The position numbers and the translations under genes were made by a program. DNA of 64,000 nt from CAG-841 sp963614875. GTDB lineage: Bacteria; Bacillota; Clostridia; Oscillospirales; CAG-272. The notes under the pieces are model-generated. The model saw only the letters and a list, made by a program, of their open reading frames with translations, ran no database searches and had not been told where the DNA came from. The DNA lies in NCBI GenBank assembly GCA_963614875.1, contig CAVEFC010000001.1:1-64000 (forward strand), given 5' to 3'. Positions 41,905-50,246 of this stretch are shown one piece after another. How positions within the stretch are numbered: the stretch's first letter is position 1; every line of letters begins with the position of its first letter.

Positions 41905-43182
41905 ATGAAGAAAGAACTCAAACAAATATTACTTATGATTTTGACAATAGCAATTGTCGCGTCGTTCTGCGCGGCGGTTGTAAGCTGCGGCGGCAGCTCA
42001 AACAAGCAGACAACAGGGGAAGGCGGTCTTACGCTGAAGCCGAGCGCCACGGAAACGACTTCAACGGCAGCGACGACAGCCCCCGTATCCACAACAACGG
42101 AAAATTCCGGTACATCTACGGATACAGCCGTTGAAACGACAAAGCCGATAACTCCGGTTGAAACGGGTACATATACAAATCCTCTTACGGGACTTAAAAC
42201 AAGCGTGACCGATCCTTCAGACAAGCGCCCCGTTGCCATAGTTGTGGACAACATTTCAACCGCTTACAAAAATCAGAAGGGGCTTTATCAGGCCGATATA
42301 CTTTACGAAGCTCTCGTTGCTCCGGGCATCACGCGTTATCTTGCGATAATCGAAGATTACGAATCCGTAAAGGATATCTGCAATGTCCGTTCGGGCAGAG
42401 ATTATCACATAGATATCGCGCAGGGACACAACGCCATACTCGTTTGCCACGGCGGTTCTATAAACGAAAAGTATGATTTCTATCAGCTCGTTGTGAAAAG
42501 ACTCGGCAGCCGTTATTCGTTTATCGATACAAAGGACGAATACGTTACCGGAACAGAAGAAGGCGGAAAGAAATACGGCACGATTCAGAATTACAAATCC
42601 CGCTCGGATATCGCTTACGATACGGTTGTAAACGGCTCGGCACTCAAAATAATGGTAACGGGCAAATCGTCCAAATTCGCAAAGAGCGGCGCAGTCTATA
42701 CGGGCGCTCCGAACGGCTTCAAGTTCGGAACAAGCTCCGCTTCTTCCTCGTCCATTTCCGCAAAGACGGTAACGGTACAGTTCACAATGGATAACAACAC
42801 CAGCACAAAGGACGTTACCTTCACTTACGATTCCGCATCCGATAAATATATCCGTTCGCAGATCGCGGTAAACGGTCTGAGCGGCGAGGAGCTTTCCTTT
42901 ACAAACGTTATCTTCCTCGGCGTTAAAGTAACTCAGGGCAATGGCACGGCAGAAGATCCCAGAATGGCTCTCATCGACGTAACTGGCTCGGGCAAAGGCT
43001 ATTACTGCTACGGCGGCAAGATGGTTGCAATCAAGTGGACAAAAACAGCAGACGGCGGCGCGCTCAAGCTTATGACCGAAAGCGGCGAGGAGCTTACCCT
43101 TTCCGCAGGAAACACCTATATCGGCTATCTTGAAAAAGACTATGTAGATGAATTTTCTTCAAAAGGCTATCACGCAAACTAA
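41905..43182 (+). CDS. DUF3048 (YerB-like) lipoprotein
   Basis: A 425-residue secreted lipoprotein with lipobox AVVSC (near residue 28), then a Thr/Ser-rich linker of about 55 residues. The DUF3048 N-terminal domain runs from about residue 90 (NPLTG, RPVAIVVDNISTAYKNQKGLYQADILYEALV, GITRYLAI, VRSGRDYHIDIAQGHNAILVCHGGS). The C-terminal domain (about 285-420) contains FTNVIFLGVKV and GYYCYGGKMVAIKWTK. YerB in Bacillus is an uncharacterised lipoprotein. The start is ATG 41905 behind AAAGGAAG. It is monocistronic between its promoter and two terminators. It probably works at the cell surface; the catalytic role is unknown. Confidence 0.9.
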   Translation: MKKELKQILLMILTIAIVASFCAAVVSCGGSSNKQTTGEGGLTLKPSATETTSTAATTAPVSTTTENSGTSTDTAVETTKPITPVETGTYTNPLTGLKTSVTDPSDKRPVAIVVDNISTAYKNQKGLYQADILYEALVAPGITRYLAIIEDYESVKDICNVRSGRDYHIDIAQGHNAILVCHGGSINEKYDFYQLVVKRLGSRYSFIDTKDEYVTGTEEGGKKYGTIQNYKSRSDIAYDTVVNGSALKIMVTGKSSKFAKSGAVYTGAPNGFKFGTSSASSSSISAKTVTVQFTMDNNTSTKDVTFTYDSASDKYIRSQIAVNGLSGEELSFTNVIFLGVKVTQGNGTAEDPRMALIDVTGSGKGYYCYGGKMVAIKWTKTADGGALKLMTESGEELTLSAGNTYIGYLEKDYVDEFSSKGYHAN

Positions 43183-43192
43183 GTAAAACGGA

Positions 43193-43216
43193 AAAGCACC
43201 CTTCGGGGTGCTTTTT
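43193..43216 (+). terminator. Intrinsic terminator after the YerB-like gene
   Basis: AAAAGCACCC pairs with GGGTGCTTTT across a TTCG tetraloop and is followed by TTTTTC. It is a compact, stable terminator. Confidence 0.85.
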
Positions 43217-43228
43217 CGGTCAGGACAG

Positions 43229-43264
43229 ATGAAAAAATCCCCGCTCACGCGGGGATTTTTTCAT
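43229..43264. terminator. Bidirectional intrinsic terminator
   Basis: A perfect 16-17 bp inverted repeat (GATGAAAAAATCCCCGC and its complement around TCAC) gives T runs on both strands. It overlaps the stop codon of the minus-strand GH94 gene. Confidence 0.9.
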
Positions 43265-45546
43265 CCTATATATACCGTAAGATTCATTTTTTCGCCGACA
43301 GGCGCGATAATGTTTTTTTCCGGTTTTATTTCTTTTCCGTCAAGCTCTATTCTGCTTACCTTGTCGCTTTTTCCCGAGCAGACAAAGCTGATATTGTACT
43401 CACAGCCTCTGAAAAGCTTCTTTATCGAACATTCTTTCCACGAAAGCGGCAGACACGGCTCGATCCTCAGTCCCTCAAGCTCGGGATGCAAGCCGAAAAT
43501 ATATTCAACCGTGCTTTTGAGCAGCCATGAGCTTGCCGCCGTTCTCCAGCTTTGTCCGGGCGTGGCATAGCGATATCCCGTTTCGGGCGCAAAATACGAA
43601 TTATACATTGCGTAAGGCTCGCCGCATTTTGTTTCGTACTCGGTGTTTGTCACAAGCATTTTCTTCAGTCCCTCTTCAACCTTGTCGGGACGGTGAAGCA
43701 TACTGTCAGCCGCAAGCTTCCACGCGGAAGGATGCAGATAGATTCCGCCGTTATCCTGAACGCCGGGCGCTTTTTCCGCCATAGAGCCTATATAATAATA
43801 CTGATGCGAATATGCGGGATATGCAAGTCTTGTTCCGAGCTTTGTTTCAAGAATTCTGTCCGCGCTTTCCATGGCGATTCTGTCCTTGCCGTCCTTTGCC
43901 GCGCCCGAAAGCACAGCCCACAGCTGAGAGATAAGGAATATCTTTCCCTCTTCGCAATCCTTTGAGCCCATAATTATATCGTCGTCCGTGCGGGCATAAA
44001 TGTAATATTCGCCGTCCCAGCCGTACTTATCGATGCGCTCGCGCATAATGTCGCCGCGCTCGGCTGCGGTTTTTGCGTCATCCGTTTTTCCCATAGCGGC
44101 GGCAAGTCTGCCGAAAGCGGCATTGGCTCTGTACCATGCGAGCGTCAGCCATACGGAAACGCCTTTGCCTTCAAGTCCGGCAAAATTCACGCAGTCGTTC
44201 CAATCTCCGCCCCATATGCGAACAAGTCCGTAAAGTCCTGTGAAATTCCACAAAAAATCTACCGAACGGCGAAGATGCTCATATACGCTCGCCTTTGTAC
44301 CGTTGTTGAATTCAACCTCTTCATTCAGAAGATTTATATCGCCAAGCTCTTTTACTATCGTGTCTGCGGCAAACGTCATCCATACGGTGTTATCCGCGAA
44401 TTTTCTGTCGCGTATCGCGCCGTCGATTATCGTTCTCGGAGCATAGCCGGTATCATACTGATATGTAAGGATGCGCTTCAATCTCTCCCATGCAAGGCGC
44501 GGATTTACACACGCAAGACATTCCGTATCGCTTGTAAGATCGCGATATCCGTTATGGCGGACTCTTGCCCATCTGCTGCCCATATCGGCAGCGTATTTCA
44601 TCCAGCCGTTTATAAGTTTGTCGAAGTCTCCCAACGGAGTGCTTATCTCAACGCCACAGAGTCTTTCCTTATATTTGTTTTCCATAGCAGAAAATTCTTT
44701 TTCGACCTCGTCCGGAGAAAGCGCGGCTATGCCGTCCTTGTCATAGGCAAGACCGAGCGTGAAGCAAACCGTCCTTTTCTCGCCGGGAAGAAGCGTCATA
44801 TCGTTTTGCAAAACAAGACAAAGCTTTTCGGAGTTGCAGTCCGTGTTCTGACATTTCAGTCCTTTTTCAAGCGCCGAAGGATGCTGCTCGTCGCCGTAAG
44901 GGCCGATAAAAGCGTTTCTTCTCGAATCGAAGCCGCTGATTTTATCGCTTGAAGCCATATATGCGTACATCGGACGGCATCTTCCGGGCAGTGCGGGATC
45001 AGGATAAAATTCCGTGTAGAAATGTCCCCATACGGCGTTTTTGTCTTCAAAAGCGCCGCCCGTGGCAAGATTATAGCCCTGCGGACGGTATGTTCCGTCG
45101 ACCTCGGTTTTTGCGTATGAAACAAGCGAAAGCGTTCTTTCCTTGTCGGAGGTATTTTCAAGCGTCACACTCCATATTTCGCGCATATCGTCGCACGGCA
45201 CGAATATCCGAAGCGTGCTTTTTATGCCGTTTTTCTTCTGGCTTATTTCGGTCGAACCGTTTTTGTGCGTGCAGAGATAATCGGTATATCCGGAATTCAT
45301 CGGCAAGCCGCATATGCTGAAATATTTTCCGTCCTCGCAGACGAAAAGATTGCGGTTTGAAACAAGCATAATCCGCCTGCCCATATCGTCCTGCGCGAAG
45401 CCCTCTCCGTAGCCGACCTGCGATGTAAAGGTTATGTATCCGTCATTATACATATAATTGTACCAATGGCGCGGAGTTTCGGGCTCTGTTATATAATATG
45501 CGTCTCCTTTTTCGGAAAAATGACCGTACTGCTTTGTTCTGTCCAT
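43261..45546 (-). CDS. Glycoside hydrolase family 94 phosphorylase (cellobiose-phosphorylase-like)
   Basis: A 761-residue enzyme expected to phosphorolyse a beta-linked disaccharide to a sugar 1-phosphate and a free sugar. An N-terminal beta-sandwich domain (about 1-270, GYITFTSQVGYGEGFAQDDMGRR) is followed by an (alpha/alpha)6 barrel with the catalytic aspartate in WGGDWNDC, YDTGYAPRTIIDGAIRD, and QDNGGIYLHPSAW. C-terminal segments PGQSWRTAASSW and LEGLRIEPCLP match this family. The start is ATG 45546 behind AAAGGAA; an upstream TTG frame is discounted. The M23 peptidase gene lies 50 bp upstream on the same strand. The substrate (cellobiose, chitobiose, laminaribiose or other) is undetermined. 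Confidence 0.88.
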   Translation of the reverse strand: MDRTKQYGHFSEKGDAYYITEPETPRHWYNYMYNDGYITFTSQVGYGEGFAQDDMGRRIMLVSNRNLFVCEDGKYFSICGLPMNSGYTDYLCTHKNGSTEISQKKNGIKSTLRIFVPCDDMREIWSVTLENTSDKERTLSLVSYAKTEVDGTYRPQGYNLATGGAFEDKNAVWGHFYTEFYPDPALPGRCRPMYAYMASSDKISGFDSRRNAFIGPYGDEQHPSALEKGLKCQNTDCNSEKLCLVLQNDMTLLPGEKRTVCFTLGLAYDKDGIAALSPDEVEKEFSAMENKYKERLCGVEISTPLGDFDKLINGWMKYAADMGSRWARVRHNGYRDLTSDTECLACVNPRLAWERLKRILTYQYDTGYAPRTIIDGAIRDRKFADNTVWMTFAADTIVKELGDINLLNEEVEFNNGTKASVYEHLRRSVDFLWNFTGLYGLVRIWGGDWNDCVNFAGLEGKGVSVWLTLAWYRANAAFGRLAAAMGKTDDAKTAAERGDIMRERIDKYGWDGEYYIYARTDDDIIMGSKDCEEGKIFLISQLWAVLSGAAKDGKDRIAMESADRILETKLGTRLAYPAYSHQYYYIGSMAEKAPGVQDNGGIYLHPSAWKLAADSMLHRPDKVEEGLKKMLVTNTEYETKCGEPYAMYNSYFAPETGYRYATPGQSWRTAASSWLLKSTVEYIFGLHPELEGLRIEPCLPLSWKECSIKKLFRGCEYNISFVCSGKSDKVSRIELDGKEIKPEKNIIAPVGEKMNLTVYIG

Positions 45547-45595
45547 AAAAGCGGTTCCTTTCAAAAATGTTTATATATCCTTTTCAATACAGATA

Positions 45596-46789
45596 TCAGT
45601 TCAATTGCGGAAGATACTCTTTCGGGTTGACCTTTACATATGCGCCCTGAGAATATTTTCTTATCTCGAAGTGAAGATGAGTGCCGGCGTAGATGTCTGA
45701 CGCCGTCGGCGCGGGAGAAACTCTGCCCGTGTTTCCGCTGTAGCCTATGACCTGCCCCTGCGTGACTTTATCTCCCACCGACACCGTTTTTGATTTTAAG
45801 TGCGCGTAATATGTGCGATAGCCGTTTCCGTGATCTATCACGACGTAGGTTCCGTACGTCCAGCGCAGATCGGAGGAGGAAAAATATCCGTCGTCATAGG
45901 CGTAAACCACCGTTCCGCTCATCGACGCCGTTATCGGCGAGCCGTAATAAACGCCGAAATCCATCCCGCCGTGAGAGTTCGAGCCGCCGTAATACTGCGT
46001 TACGCGATAATCCGCTCCGCCCTGAGCCGCCGTCCTGAACGGGAGAGCGAAGCTCTCCTCCTTTTTCTTTGTGCCTACGGCTGTTACCTCGTCAACCGGC
46101 GCAACCACATCGGAGGAAATAATTTCGCGCTTTATCTCTTCTCCGCGCTCGTATGTTATTTTATATGTATTTACCGTATATCCGTCGGCGCCGCAGACGC
46201 TTGTCGCCTGCTCGCCCTCATAAAGATTTTCGTCGTAAACGTATTTTACGGAATATTTCACCGTGTTTTCGTTTTTCGTTATCGTTTCGTATGTAAATAC
46301 GGGCTTTGTGCCGATGAGAATTATCTTTTTTTCCGGCTCGCTCAAAATTGTTTCCTCGCTGTCCTCGAAGACAAGCCCGCCGCCCGAATAATAGCCCGTT
46401 TTTGTTATCTGCAAAAGCCCGTCCCTGCCGTATTGCAGAACGCAGCTTACGTCCTCATATTCATCGTCCGAATAAACGTATTCCGTTTCGCGCGGAATTT
46501 TTTCTATCGTCGCGGATTTTTTCGTTTCGGGCAACGGCTCAGAGGAGCTTTCCGACGAAGCCGAAGTAAATTCCGCAGGAGAGGTTTGGCTTTGCGTTTC
46601 GTAAAAAGAAGTTCCGGACGCCGACGTTTGTGTTTTTGCCGTTGTCTTTGCCGACAAAGTGCCTGTGTATGCGCCGCCCGTTTCGGTGCGCGGAGCCTTC
46701 TCTCCGCAGGAAACAAAAACCGCAGCGACGGCAAAAGCCGCCGCAAAAATCAGAATCGTGCCGAAGCGCCCGTGATATGATCGTGCCAT
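45596..46789 (-). CDS. M23-family metallopeptidase lipoprotein with a G5 domain
   Basis: A 397-residue cell-wall protein. It has a lipoprotein signal (lipobox VFVSC near residue 27) and a long Thr/Ser-rich linker to about residue 95. A G5 domain (about 190-245, NTYKITYERGEEIKREIISSDVVAPVDEVTAVGT) is followed by the M23 endopeptidase domain with metal ligands in SHGGMDFG and the HLHFEI motif; the central H in RTYYAHLKSK is also present. It probably cleaves peptidoglycan peptides. The start is ATG 46789 following a GAAAGCGG site. It has its own promoter and may be co-transcribed with the GH94 gene downstream. Confidence 0.92.
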   Translation of the reverse strand: MARSYHGRFGTILIFAAAFAVAAVFVSCGEKAPRTETGGAYTGTLSAKTTAKTQTSASGTSFYETQSQTSPAEFTSASSESSSEPLPETKKSATIEKIPRETEYVYSDDEYEDVSCVLQYGRDGLLQITKTGYYSGGGLVFEDSEETILSEPEKKIILIGTKPVFTYETITKNENTVKYSVKYVYDENLYEGEQATSVCGADGYTVNTYKITYERGEEIKREIISSDVVAPVDEVTAVGTKKKEESFALPFRTAAQGGADYRVTQYYGGSNSHGGMDFGVYYGSPITASMSGTVVYAYDDGYFSSSDLRWTYGTYVVIDHGNGYRTYYAHLKSKTVSVGDKVTQGQVIGYSGNTGRVSPAPTASDIYAGTHLHFEIRKYSQGAYVKVNPKEYLPQLN

Positions 46790-46861
46790 AAAAATACCGC
46801 TTTCTTTTCCGGTCAAAAAGCGACTCGTCGCTCCCTGCCGAAATTACCTTGCTTTGACAAA

Positions 46862-46890
46862 ATTATATAATACGGCACACAGCTTTTCAA
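46862..46890 (-). promoter_or_regulatory. Promoter of the M23 peptidase gene (minus strand)
   Basis: On the minus strand TTGAAA (46885-46890) and TATAAT (46862-46867) are 17 bp apart, about 73 bp upstream of the ATG at 46789. Confidence 0.65.
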
Positions 46891-47008
46891 TGAATAAATA
46901 AAGGGTGCAAAAGAATAATCTTCCTGTAAAAAGCGCACGGGCTCAAAAGAAAATCATCCTTCCCGTTACGGCTCGTATTATACCACAGAACCCGTAAAAA
47001 ATCAAGAC

Positions 47009-47037
47009 TTGTATTTTGTCTTTTCCCGATTTATAAT
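47009..47037 (+). promoter_or_regulatory. Promoter of the ABC exporter gene
   Basis: TTGTAT (47009-47014) and TATAAT (47032-47037) are separated by 17 bp, 42 bp before the start codon. Confidence 0.65.
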
Positions 47038-47078
47038 TGAAAATGCAATAATATGATAAGAAAGCACAAAAGGATGTG

Positions 47079-49067
47079 ATGAAAATGGATCGACCTCCGA
47101 TGGATCCCGGGCTTATGAAGCACCCGATGGACAAAATGCGCGAACCGAAACCGAAAAACATAAAGGAAGTTCCGAAATATCTGAAAAGGGTGATATCAAA
47201 ATTCTTTTACAGACTTTTCTATATCTTCACTCTCGTCTGGGAAGCGAAGCCGAGCGTTCTGTTTCTGATTTCGTTTTTCTCGGTAATACTCGGCGTTCTT
47301 CCAGCAATATCCGCGTCGATAGCAAAGGATATCTTAAATCGCCTTGCGGTCGATTATGCTCTGGTAAAGGCGGGCGAAGGCGACGCCTCCGCCATGCTGG
47401 ACGAAATATTTATGCTGCTTGTATGGCAGTTTATGCTGCTTTTCGCAACCTCCGTCGTTTCAAGCCTGAAAACATACACTACGAGAATCGCAAGCGAGCT
47501 TGTCGCATACAGGACGAACGTCAAGATAATGGAAAAAGCGAAAACGGTCGATGTTTCAAGCTTTGACCGTCCCGATTTTTATGAAAAGCTGGAAAACGCC
47601 TCGCGCGAAGCGGGCAACAGACCGATGCAGGTGCTTTCAGCCACATGCTCTTCCATCTCCGCCGTGATCAGTATGATTTCGTTCATCGTCATTCTTGCCG
47701 GAATTCCGGGCAATGTACATATCGCAAGCCTGAGCATAAAAACAGCCGGCTTTGCTCCGGTGGCGGTTGCGCTCGTTGCGATTCCTTCGGCTGTCGTTTC
47801 CTTTGTTTACAGGCGCAAGGTGTTTGATTATTCCCGCCGCCGCTCCAAAGACAGACGTCAGTTCAATTATTACAAAGATCTTATGACAAACAAGGATATG
47901 GTCAAGGAAATCCGCCTTTTCGGACTTTCGGACACCTTTATCGAACGATACAAAACCATTTTCGGTCATTATTTCGGCGGTGTGCGCCGCATATATTTTT
48001 CGGAGGGCGCGTGGAACCTTGTGATGTCGGTGCTGTCGTCCGGCGTCAACTGCGTGCTGTTTTTACTGATAGCAAAGGGCGTAATTGCGGGCGATTTTGA
48101 GGTCGGTAACTATTCGCTTTATACGGGCGCGCTCAATTCAATCGCAAGCGGAATTTCAACGCTGATAAATACAACCGCTTCCATTTACGAAGGCACGCTT
48201 TTTATCGACAATCTTATAACCTTTATGGACGAAAAAACCGAAATAGTGCCTTCGCTTCCCGAGCCACGTCACGTTGAAAGACATATCGCCCACAAAATAG
48301 AGCTGAAAAACGTTTCGTTCCGCTATCCCGGCACAAAAAGGGACGTTATAAAAAATATGTCCGTAACCTTCGAGCCCGGCGAAACAGTCGTTCTTGTAGG
48401 ACTCAACGGCGCGGGAAAGACTACGCTTATAAAGCTGATAACAAGACTGTACGATCCGACCGAAGGCGTCATTCTCCTTGACGGCCACGACATAAGGGAA
48501 TACGACATAAGCGAGCTTTATTCGATATACGGAATAATCTTTCAGGATTTCGGCAGATACGCCGTATCCGTCCGTGAGAACGTCTCGTTTTCCGATATAA
48601 ACAGCCCGATAGACAATGAGAGAGTTTCAAGGGCGGCAAAGGAAAGCGGCGCCGAAGATTTTATAAAAAATCTGCCGGGAGGATACGATACCGCGCTTAT
48701 GCGTTATTTCGAAGAAGACGGGATAGAGCTTTCAACAGGTCAGTGGCAGAAGCTTTCCGTTGCGCGCGCGTTCTATTCGGATTCGGATATTCTCATTCTT
48801 GACGAGCCGACTGCGGCGCTCGACGCCATCGCCGAGCAGGAGATCTATTCTCAGTTCGACAATCTCCGCAAGGACAAAACAACCGTTTTCGTTTCGCACA
48901 GACTTTCAAGCGCGACAACGGCTGACAAAATTCTCGTTCTCGAAAACGGACAGATAACCGAAAGCGGAACGCATCGCGAGCTTATGCAAAAAGGCGGCAG
49001 ATACTGCGAGCTTTTCTCCACTCAGGCGCAGAGATATATCGCCTCCGAGCGCGAGATGAAAAAATAA
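47079..49067 (+). CDS. ABC transporter, fused permease and ATPase (exporter type)
   Basis: A 662-residue half-transporter that would act as a dimer. The permease domain (about 50-400) carries six transmembrane helices. The ATPase domain has Walker A GLNGAGKTTL, the Q-loop in IIFQDFGRYAV, a slightly degenerate signature LSTGQWQKLSVARAF, Walker B ILILDEPTAALD and the H-loop SHRLSS. The N-terminus is rich in Met and Pro (MKMDRPPMDPGLMKHPMDK). A GTG and two ATG codons compete as start; ATG 47079 is placed best behind AAAGG. It is monocistronic, bounded by its own promoter and a terminator. The substrate is unknown; lipid, peptide or drug export is plausible. Confidence 0.88.
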   Translation: MKMDRPPMDPGLMKHPMDKMREPKPKNIKEVPKYLKRVISKFFYRLFYIFTLVWEAKPSVLFLISFFSVILGVLPAISASIAKDILNRLAVDYALVKAGEGDASAMLDEIFMLLVWQFMLLFATSVVSSLKTYTTRIASELVAYRTNVKIMEKAKTVDVSSFDRPDFYEKLENASREAGNRPMQVLSATCSSISAVISMISFIVILAGIPGNVHIASLSIKTAGFAPVAVALVAIPSAVVSFVYRRKVFDYSRRRSKDRRQFNYYKDLMTNKDMVKEIRLFGLSDTFIERYKTIFGHYFGGVRRIYFSEGAWNLVMSVLSSGVNCVLFLLIAKGVIAGDFEVGNYSLYTGALNSIASGISTLINTTASIYEGTLFIDNLITFMDEKTEIVPSLPEPRHVERHIAHKIELKNVSFRYPGTKRDVIKNMSVTFEPGETVVLVGLNGAGKTTLIKLITRLYDPTEGVILLDGHDIREYDISELYSIYGIIFQDFGRYAVSVRENVSFSDINSPIDNERVSRAAKESGAEDFIKNLPGGYDTALMRYFEEDGIELSTGQWQKLSVARAFYSDSDILILDEPTAALDAIAEQEIYSQFDNLRKDKTTVFVSHRLSSATTADKILVLENGQITESGTHRELMQKGGRYCELFSTQAQRYIASEREMKK

Positions 49068-49075
49068 ATAATGCA

Positions 49076-49112
49076 CGGTCGGAACAAATCACCGTTCCGA
49101 CCGTTATTTTCT
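49076..49112 (+). terminator. Intrinsic terminator after the ABC exporter
   Basis: CGGTCGGAAC pairs with GTTCCGACCG around an AAATCACC loop and is followed by TTATTTTCTTT. The 130 bases after it hold a CATATCGATATG palindrome (49182-49193) of unknown meaning. Confidence 0.8.
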
Positions 49113-49220
49113 TTGAAAAATGCACAAATAAAAACGCGAAATATCGTCGGTTACAGGGCATTTTTCAGATTACGCCCCCTGCATATCGATATGTGCATAA
49201 CCGATATGAAAAATCAGCAA

Positions 49221-49249
49221 TTGCATAATCGCACAGCTTATGATAGAAT
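49221..49249 (+). promoter_or_regulatory. Promoter of the mdh-fumC-hdr-flx-frd operon
   Basis: TTGCAT (49221-49226) and TAGAAT (49244-49249) are 17 bp apart, 33 bp before the malate dehydrogenase start. No internal terminator is seen before 60741, so it could drive all twelve genes. Confidence 0.65.
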
Positions 49250-49281
49250 ATGTAAAACAATTATTTTAGGAAGGTGTTTTT

Positions 49282-50226
49282 ATGAACAAGATATCCATCA
49301 TCGGAACCGGAAGCGTAGGTTCCACCATCGCATATTCCCTTGCAATTCTCGGAATGGCGTCAGAGATCGTAATGATCGACATCAACAGCGAAAAGGCTCT
49401 CGGAGAGGCGCTCGACATCAGACAGGGTACTCCCTTCTGCAGCCCCTGCTCGATTTATGCCGGCAGCTATCCCGATGCCGCAGGCTCAAACATCGTTATT
49501 CTCACATCCGGAATAGCAAGAAAGCCCGGTCAGTCGCGTCTTGAGCTCGCCCAGACAAACGTAAACATAACAAAGAGCATCATTCCCGAGATAACAAAAT
49601 ACGCTCCGGACGCAACATATATAATCGTAAGCAATCCGGTAGATATTCTTACCTATACGTTCCACAAATTTTCCGATCTTCCCGAAAACCATATAATCGG
49701 TTCGGGAACGATTCTCGATACTGCCCGTCTCCGCGCAAGACTTTCCGAGTACTACAACATCAGCCAGAGCAACGTTCACGCTTATGTTTTCGGCGAGCAC
49801 GGCGATTCTTCCTTTATTCCGTGGTCGGTTGCGAACATCTCGAACGTTCCGATTTCAAAGTGCAACGAGCTTATATCGCTTCCCGGAATGGAAAGCCCCT
49901 CTCTCAACTTTGACGAAATAGAGCAGTATGTAAGAAAATCCGGCGGCAGAGTTATCGCGCGCAAGGGCGCAACCTTCTATGCTGTTTCGATTTCCGTCTG
50001 CCACATCTGCAAGTGCCTGCTCGCAGGTATAGACACAACCATGACCGTTTCCACAATGATGCACGGCGAATACGGTATAGACGACGTTTGCCTGAGCACG
50101 CTCAATCTTGTCGGCAACGACGGAATACGCGGCAAGGTAAATATGCCTCTCACGGACGAGGAAACCGCAAAGCTCCGTTTCAGCGCGGACACTCTCAAAG
50201 ACGTTATCAAAAATCTCAGCATCTGA
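49282..50226 (+). CDS. mdh: LDH-like malate dehydrogenase
   Basis: A 314-residue NAD-dependent 2-hydroxy-acid dehydrogenase of the LDH/MDH superfamily. The NAD motif is IIGTGSVGSTIA, NAD-ribose D33 is in MIDIN, and the catalytic His is in GEHGDSSFIPW. Overall it looks like lactate dehydrogenase. However, the substrate-specificity position, Gln in LDH (NQKPGETR), is arginine here (ARKPGQSR, R80), the residue that binds the second carboxylate of oxaloacetate in malate dehydrogenases. I therefore call it malate dehydrogenase; automatic annotation may say L-lactate dehydrogenase. The next gene, fumarase, uses malate, which supports this. The start is ATG 49282 behind GGAAGG. Confidence 0.85.
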   Translation: MNKISIIGTGSVGSTIAYSLAILGMASEIVMIDINSEKALGEALDIRQGTPFCSPCSIYAGSYPDAAGSNIVILTSGIARKPGQSRLELAQTNVNITKSIIPEITKYAPDATYIIVSNPVDILTYTFHKFSDLPENHIIGSGTILDTARLRARLSEYYNISQSNVHAYVFGEHGDSSFIPWSVANISNVPISKCNELISLPGMESPSLNFDEIEQYVRKSGGRVIARKGATFYAVSISVCHICKCLLAGIDTTMTVSTMMHGEYGIDDVCLSTLNLVGNDGIRGKVNMPLTDEETAKLRFSADTLKDVIKNLSI

Positions 50227-50246
50227 GAAAAGGACGGTAAACAAAG

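Noticed and set aside
49282..50226. Plain L-lactate dehydrogenase
   Set aside because: The specificity residue is Arg rather than Gln, and the neighbour is fumarase.
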